NCBI GenBank assembly: GCA_016859345.1 | Contig: CM029122.1 | Coordinates: 12,629,575 to 12,693,574 of the forward strand | Origin: Istiophorus platypterus | Taxonomy: Eukaryota > Chordata > Actinopteri > Istiophoriformes > Istiophoridae | Length of the DNA stretch: 64,000 nucleotides | Direction of reading: 5' to 3' | Shown: piece after piece, positions 57,261-64,000 of the stretch | Numbering within the stretch: the stretch's first letter is position 1 | Layout of the letters: every line of letters begins with the position of its first letter | Program-made: the position numbers and the translations under genes | Notes under the pieces: generated by a model | Databases searched by the model: none | Seen by the model: only the letters and a program-made list of their open reading frames with translations | What the model was told of the DNA's origin: nothing

Positions 57261-60200
57261 GGGGGGTGAAGGCTCAGCGCACGTTTTGTCGGCCTGGGAA
57301 GGGCAAAACGGGAAACATTTTGAATGTTGAACTTTTTATTTTTTTGGAAATATACTGATTTCTTCTCCTTTTTTTCCCCCCCTCTCCAAAAACCTACAGA
57401 CTCCTCCAAACTGCTTCGGTGGGAAGGGCCTGCACTGCAGACGGCTTGAGTGCTGCCAGCTGCCTCTTCTGCATTTTCTCCCTTCTTACAAGGCGTTTAA
57501 CCCGTTGTACCTTGTTGCTTGGTGCTCAATTAAAAACAAAATAAACTTGTGGTAGGCCTCCGTGGTCTCGGTGTGGGTGTGCAGACGGGCTTGATTGCAC
57601 TGTAAAGTGATTGCTCAAACATCTCGGGGAAATCCAGTGTTGAATATGATATTGAACCATTCCGTAAAAGTTTGATGAAGTTCTTCCAGAGCTACAGACT
57701 TTATTCAACTGTTCATGGCAGTTCATAGCTGTTCTTGATGAGTAAAATCTTTGAAGTGCCACTTCAAATAACTTATTTATACAATATCCATGCATGGCAT
57801 GAAGAGCATGGTTAAGTTATGGTTAAAGGGGTACTCCGGAAATTAAGTAATGGACTTTTTGCTTACTACAGACAAATAAATAAAGGAATGGCCAAAACCG
57901 TCTGAGATTTAGTGTACTGTATGAGTCAAGGTCTAAAAGGCTTTATCCTACATTTACCATACAGCAATTTGATATCCTAATTTCAAAAGAACCATGTCCC
58001 CAATTTGTAAAACAGGCCTTCTGTTAAAAACGAACAAATAAGAACTCTCAAGCCCAAACTCAGACCGAACAAAGCTAAACTAGAGCCACAGAGGACATTG
58101 TGCATAAAAATACACTGGTACTGAACCGTGGCATTGGAAGCATGTGTTGCAAAAATATCCAATATGAATTTAATTACTGGGGATACTGGGCTGGTTTGTT
58201 AGTATTTTGCAGCTGTTCATGCAAAAAAATACAGCTGTCTTTTCGGCCTCAATAACATATTATAGAGAAAACTAGAGGAACATGTCTGCACTGCAGTCTA
58301 TCATCAGTGTTGCCACACTTCTACTTGTGGGCTAAAATTTTCAACTTTTTGCCCCAACTAATTGTGGAATTCACCCTTTGTGTCCTGAACAACAAGTAAA
58401 TTCCATTGAAAAACAAGTAAAATTACTTGGCAAAAACACACAGTGGATGTAGCAGTAAATTACTACTGAGCAAAAAGAGTTGTTCATGTGAAAATCTCTC
58501 AACTTCAATCAGCTTGCCTTCGTAGATTAGATCATATTAAATTAATCAAAATTTAATGACATCAGCTCCTTTTTTCCAATCCGATGCAGACTTAGACTGT
58601 TCTTGTGGACTCTGCTGCTAACTCATTCCTTTTTGTTTCATCAGATAGCCAGACAGCCATGTATCCGTTGTCTCAATCTCCAGCGAACCAAAATGACCAT
58701 TACATCCCTCTGTGGATCATTCAGCCCTGAGGGGAGACTGTCATATCCACCAACGGCTCTGTTTAGTGTGTCTGTGTCTGTGTCTGTGTCTGTGACTGTG
58801 TCTGTGTGTGTGTCTGTGTGTATCCTGTATAGTCTTATAATCAAACCTAGAACTCATGCCATGCACTGATTAGAGTCCATTTTCCCCTGTGAAACAGTCT
58901 TCCTTGAAGACATGCTGCTGTCTCAGAAAGAGACTTACTGCAGAGGACACTAAAATTTGAATACATTTTTAAAAATGAAACCATTAGGGCTGCTCCAACT
59001 TAGATTACTATTATTATTGTTGTTGTTGTTGTTGTTGTTAATGTTATTATTGTTGTTATTATTATATTACTATTACTACTATTATTATACTACTATTTGT
59101 TCTGCTGATTTTGTCTGCCAGTTATTTTCCTGGTTAACTAGTCATCATTTGCTCTACAGGCCATCATACAATCACCATGTCCTAGAGCTCATGCTGACAT
59201 ATTTAAACTAGTGAGACATATTGTTTTGTTTCACCAGTTAACTAAAATCTAAATATCTTAAGTTTACTGACATTAGGAAGCAGACACTAGTACATTTGTA
59301 CCATCTTTGTTCACAAAAATTACTTAAACAATTAAATGATTTTCAAAATTGTTGAACAACTAATGGGTTAGTTAATGAGTCCTTTTAGCTCTAGTCACTG
59401 ATGATGCCAGTCCACACTGCCAGTATTGACTGTCTGACTTGTGCCAATATAACTCAAGTAAGACCTTTTCACAGCTTTGGTTTGTCATAACAGGAAAAGC
59501 AATATGTTCAACTAATTACATTAATAATGATTTCAAACATCGCATATGTCTGTTTTGGGAAATGCCTATTCAGTGTTTCCCATCACAATTGTATGATTTT
59601 CAAATTGGGAAAGCCAGTAAATCATTATGTAGAGAATCCTTTTACTACAGTTCTTCATACAACAATTGACCAGCACACACATAGCAACCACTATGTAAAA
59701 TAAGGGTCAGGAGGTCAAAATTGACCAGAGACATTTTATGAGCTTTTTTCACAGAAGACAGCACAAATATAAATTATAAAATTGATGACGGGTGAATTCC
59801 ATTTAGCTGCTTCAGTTTCAGGGTCCTGGTGTTAAGAATGCTGACTCACTGTCACCTGACACCTGAGTTATTCCCCTCTATAAGTCAAAATGTCTCTTTG
59901 AAAAAAGACATATGGACAGACCCGATATAATCGACTATTACCTGGAGTCAATGTGCCACTTTTGATCTGTACTTCCATCATAATATATACTATAAAATTT
60001 TGTGCCAAGAAGAGCTGCAGTGATGAAATGTAAGTACATTTACTCGAGCACTTAAATACATCTTTAAAGTACTTGTATTTTGCCCAAATATGTATATTGT
60101 ATGCTTTTTTCATTTCTGCCTCACAAAATTTTTAGAGGGAAAAGTACATTTTAATGTGCTACATTTCTTTGACAGCTGTAGGAGGGCTAGTAGTTATCTT

Positions 60201-60690
60201 GATGATTAATTTTACATACAAAACACATGACAGGTTTTACAATATGATACATGGTCAGAGGTTAACCCCCCTAACCACAATGTATAAAGTAGTCAACTTT
60301 GCTTTAACTGTCTAAAACATGAGATTGCTACTTATCTGTTCATCTAATAATGACTAACCTTACCTGTCATTCTTTTTTTTTTTACATTACATTTTACTGC
60401 TAATAGCTCTGTAATTCTGCTGAATAAAATTATGAATGCATTACACTTATTTATGTATTTTCACATTGTGGTATCACTAGTAAACAGCTCTACCACTGAA
60501 GAGAAGACATTTATTATTTATTCATTATTTATTTAGTGAAAAAACTAGCAACCGAATCCATATATCCTCTCATTGATTACTTCAGTGACTTAACAAATAT
60601 ATATTACTGCAATATCTAAAAGATGGAACCAATATTTTACTGGCTGTTTTGATATGAAGTATAATATTCATTATCATTTTGTTTTACATG

Positions 60691-60731
<41 letters not shown>

Positions 60732-60839
60732 GCGTGTCCCTCTGTAATGATAACATGATAACAGAGATCCCTGTGTTTTGTGTCGGGGGGATTACATGAG
60801 GCTCATACCCTTCTGACGTCTGATTATCGATTATTGACG
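57261..60839. other. cmklr2-adam23 intergenic region
   Basis: About 3.6 kb without a convincing gene. It holds a (TGTGTC)n tract at 58768-58826, a (TTG)n/(TTA)n tract at 59006-59096, a tacttgagt-family repeat at 60015-60440 and a (TA)n(TG)n tract at 60690-60738. ZDBF2, which lies here in mammals, is not seen. Open frames in this stretch are short and low-complexity. Confidence 0.55.
60015..60440. repeat. Dispersed teleost repeat (gtacttgtattttgccc type)
   Basis: Contains gtgatgaaatgtaagtacat, ttactcgagcacttaaatac and aaagtacttgtattttgccc, the same family as 3530-4135. Non-coding. Confidence 0.5.
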
Positions 60840-61211
60840 CCCAGTCCCGTCCGTCTCAGGCTCTGGTGATGTGACAGCCATGCCTTTGAAGTCACCTGGA
60901 GGGGAGGGAGGACATGTTTGCGCTCATCGAGGAGGAGTCCGCTGCTGGTCGACTTCCAGTAGCTGCCTGGCCGCCGCCTTCTTTCTGCCGCCCCAACCAC
61001 CACCACCCCTCCTCTTCCTCCTCCTCCTCCTCCTCCTCCTCCTCTCCTCTCCTCGCCTCTCCCCAGCCGCTACTGCAGCAGCATCCCCGGTGCCTCCTGG
61101 ATCCATGAAGAAATCCCTCCTGCACGGCACCTTCCCCGCCACCATGGGCCGCGAGCCTTTCACTGCCTTGATGTGTTGATAATGGGATGTTTCAGTTACC
61201 AAATATGAATC
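60840..61211 (+). promoter_or_regulatory. adam23: adam23 5' UTR / proximal promoter
   Basis: GC-richer block upstream of the adam23 ATG with a (CTC)n pyrimidine tract at 61008-61046. An upstream open frame runs from ATG 60871 to a stop at 61177-61179, 32 bases before the main ATG. It reads as a leucine run caused by the CTC tract and then ends, so it is not the signal peptide. The transcription start is not resolved. Confidence 0.45.
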
Positions 61212-62709
61212 ATGCATCTGATATTTCTGGCCACTTTGCTCGTCAGCATCCTTTCGCCCTGGCTTCATCCATCTCTAGCGTCATCCGGTACGTATTGGCA
61301 ATAGCTCGCTGTCTTTTTTTTCTTATCCACTGCATGAAATGCACATTTTACTTTCCTTTTTGGTTAAAATGATATCCGACGATGTACTGCTGCTGCGCGA
61401 AATGCATTGGAGACAGAGAGGGGGAATTATTGTATTTAATATGCGGCGTTTCGAGGATGATGTTGCGTGTAGGCAGACTAGAGCATCTTTTGCTGAGCTA
61501 AAAAAAATTGTGCTTTTTATCTAATATTTGATGGCCACATTGTTTTTAGGAGTCACTGAGACTTATTTGCTCATGTGTATGATTTTATCTGCTGTTGTCC
61601 GATGCTGTTTGCATTAGTATTGCATAATGGACACTGCATTTCTCAGTTTGGTGCAGTTTTTTTCACTTTGGCAATAGAAATATAAGCATATTAAAAGTAG
61701 ATTTCAGGGAAACCAGCTAATTTATATCCTGTATTCTCAGCCATATTTGGTTTTCAGTGTACTATGCCACGTAACCTACCTTAACTGAAGTGTGTCCTGA
61801 AGAACTGCAATGAACCACTTACCCCAGTATTATCAATGTGTTTCTCATGAATAAAGAAAGACAGCTGGCTCTTTGTGTGTGTGTGTGTTTGTGTGTGTGT
61901 CTGTGTGTGTGTACACTATGTGTGTGTGTGTTTGTGTGTGTGTTTGTGTGTGTGTTTGCGTGTTTGTGTGTGTGTATGGGGACCGGTCAGGGTTTTCATG
62001 TCTGCATGGTGGGAATTTTTTTGCATTTTCTCAAGGAGTAGAGGACAAGGTTGAGAGGGATGCAGCGCCAGCACTGCTGAAGCAACAGGCAACTGCAGCA
62101 CCTGCTACAGACAACACAACACACCATGCAGTAGAGCATGAGATCACCTACCCCTCGAGGTTGATCTACTACCTGAACGAGGACTCGGAGAGTACCTACC
62201 ATGACTTGGACACTCATGCCAAGAACCAAGCCACAGAGGGCCAGGTACGCCAGCTTGTGATACTGGGGATGTGGTGAGAGGTTATTTTTTTTTTTAGAAA
62301 TACTGTTTTGATCAATAGCAAAAGTGTTGGGTCATTTTGCTACACAGCTTCAGATACCCACATACAAAAGAAACACAAAGCAAATAAACAGACATGCTTT
62401 GTGTGTGTCTTCAAAAACTGGAATTATCTCAGAGCAACCATGCTGAAGGGAGCCTTTCTCCCAGTATACCCACTGTACACCACCATCTGTCATTTATCTG
62501 TCTTATTTGTTTGCTGTGCTGTAGAAAGTCCTGTTGAAGGTCCCTTGAAAATTTATGATCTGTAGAATGATATTTCCTATCTTATGCAACCTGCTATCAC
62601 CTGCAGTGGCCACTCTTATTCTCCCTTAACAGGCAGTTCACCTCGCCCAGGCCAGTTTCCAGTTAGAGGCATTTGGCTCCAGATTTGTCCTGGATCTAAC
62701 GTTGAACAA
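61212..62709 (+). CDS. adam23: adam23, disintegrin-metalloprotease-like protein 23 (first three coding exons)
   Basis: Neuronal, catalytically inactive ADAM that binds LGI1 and integrins at the cell surface. Exons: 61212-61287 (donor CATCCG|gtacgt), 62036-62244 (donor CCAG|gtacgc), 62633-62709 (donor AACAA|gtaggt). Phases 1 and 0 join correctly. Exon 1 encodes MHLIFLATLLVSILSPWLHP and then SLAS, a textbook signal peptide with a cleavage site near the exon end. Exon 2 begins GVEDKVERDAA and reaches YPSRLIYYLNEDSEST. Exon 3 gives AVHLAQASFQLEAFGSRFVL and DLTLN. The last two match the ADAM23 prodomain closely. The metalloprotease, disintegrin and EGF parts lie beyond the right edge. The N-terminal part between signal and prodomain is shorter and diverged compared with human. 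Synteny with cmklr2 supports the call. Confidence 0.9.
61873..61976. repeat. (TG)n-type microsatellite near the adam23 exon 2 acceptor
   Basis: Imperfect TG repeat with TTTG and TCTG units, ending 60 bases before the splice acceptor at 62035. Between them lies the T-rich tract used by the acceptor. Confidence 0.8.
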
Positions 62710-64000
62710 GTAGGTCCTCCTTACCTCATCAAACTACAGTGATACATTTAAGCTAAAATGATCGATTTTATCGCTAAAACTCAGCCATTGTTGTCATTAA
62801 TCGTACCAAAACTGTCAGACTGTGGTTTAACTTACAGTGAGATTTATTTGTATGTCTCGCCTGCTAGTAACTTCTGTCAAGGTCATGTTGTAATTTTGTA
62901 ATGTGCAGATGGATGGACTTTGCAGAACATCGGTATCTTCAGTCATCTTGGGGTTAAGAGCACTGGGTAAACTCTGTCCAAAAGTCCCTGCCACAACAGA
63001 ATCACACTGCTTCTTTCTCTACAGATATTATTGAAAGTACCCACCTTAAAAATTGCTGAAAACCATTAAAGGAAAGCTACAATTTAGGGCTTTATTTTTA
63101 AATTCTGGTCATGATTACAAACTGAAAGTCTGATACCGCTACTATTTGGAGCTTAGGAGCAGGCTACTAATGTGCATGTAAACATGTACATCAACAGACT
63201 ACATGTTGCTGATGACGTGGCACAAAACAGAAATACAGTGAGACTTAATAAAGTTTAACAACAATTAAACAACAGCAAAACATCATAGAGTTGTTTAACT
63301 ATGAAAAGATCAAATCCCAATAGAGGCTACAGTGGACATCAGTCCTTGGGCACCAAAGTTCCCAGTATCATCCTGTGGTGTATCCTGACAAGATACCGAT
63401 TCTGAGCAATCAGTATGCATCATAGCAGAAACAAAAATGACAAGGTTTGTGATCCCTGTTTGTAGCTAACTGCTTTCACCTGATTTCACCTACTATTATA
63501 TGTCAGATTAGTCATCAATGCAGTGTCATTCGAAGAAAGTGTAGTCAGGGATGCTGTAATTGAATAGGTAAGCCTGCCGGTTTCCAGAGTCCTCCAAATG
63601 CGAGTTTGATCAGCTGCCAGATTACAGGATACCTGTTTTAACAGAATAATTTTCGGAAAAGGTGGCTTAATTGGATCCCACTAAAATGAGTTGACAGGCA
63701 GTTATTCTGTGGTCTTTGATCATTGTCCCACTCAGAGGCATGAAGCTCCAAACTCAATGAGATTAATTGAGTCCCCTAACAAAGTGGCTGGTCTACTATA
63801 TCTATATGTGAAGGCTTAATCTGCATGTGTACAAAGACTCAGAAATACTGAATAAATTTCAGGCCCTTTAATGGTATTTAAAGCTAAATCCTGTAATAAA
63901 ATATTCAAACTTTGCATGCCCAAATGCTGTTAGATGTTAAGGCAAATTTATGTGGTCAGATACTCAGTCTTTGTGCTGGTATGCAGTGTTTGGTTGGCAG
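62710..64000 (+). other. adam23: adam23 intron 3 (start)
   Basis: Sequence after the 62710 donor to the window end. No further exon was found on the + strand and no repeat was confidently named. The next adam23 exon lies outside the window. Confidence 0.55.

Noticed and set aside
58603..58869. 88-codon frame beginning MWTLLLTHSFLFHQ
   Set aside because: Looks like a signal peptide at first, but the second half is a (TGTGTC)n translation and there is no splice or family support.

Overview
The window is from a ray-finned fish, most likely a percomorph teleost. Genes are split by short GT-AG introns. Proteins match vertebrate families residue for residue. Several dispersed repeats common in teleost (especially percomorph) genomes sit in introns and UTRs. 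Nothing bacterial or viral was seen. Coding exons were rebuilt by hand from splice sites and reading phase, and for five of the seven genes every join in the window keeps frame. The slc15a1 start and the unsequenced ends of dock9 and adam23 are the open points.

Layout, left to right. (1) 1-2870, + strand: last two exons and 3' UTR of dock9, a CDC42 exchange factor. (2) 3.1-12.2 kb, +: slc15a1 (PEPT1), the proton-coupled intestinal oligopeptide transporter, at least 21 coding exons. (3) 13.1-33.5 kb, +: stk24 (MST3 kinase), 11 coding exons, CpG-rich promoter and a very long 3' UTR that contains a 2.05-kb (TGCG)n array. (4) 35.0-44.8 kb, -: ino80d, a subunit of the INO80 chromatin remodeller, 9 coding exons, tail-to-tail with stk24. 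(5) 45.0-52.6 kb, -: ndufs1, the 75-kDa iron-sulfur subunit of complex I, 18 coding exons. (6) 53.4-57.2 kb, -: cmklr2 (GPR1-like chemerin receptor), coding region in one exon. (7) 60.8 kb to the end, +: the first three coding exons of adam23, including a short signal-peptide exon.

The genes do not form a pathway. They are two conserved synteny blocks placed side by side: dock9-slc15a1-stk24 (human 13q32) and ino80d-ndufs1-cmklr2-adam23 (human 2q33). The join lies in the 1.5-kb gap between the stk24 and ino80d 3' ends. No undescribed biological system was found. The most unusual object is the (TGCG)n array at 28673-30723: about 512 tetramers, one CpG per tetramer, strictly alternating purine and pyrimidine, and probably transcribed in the stk24 3' UTR.
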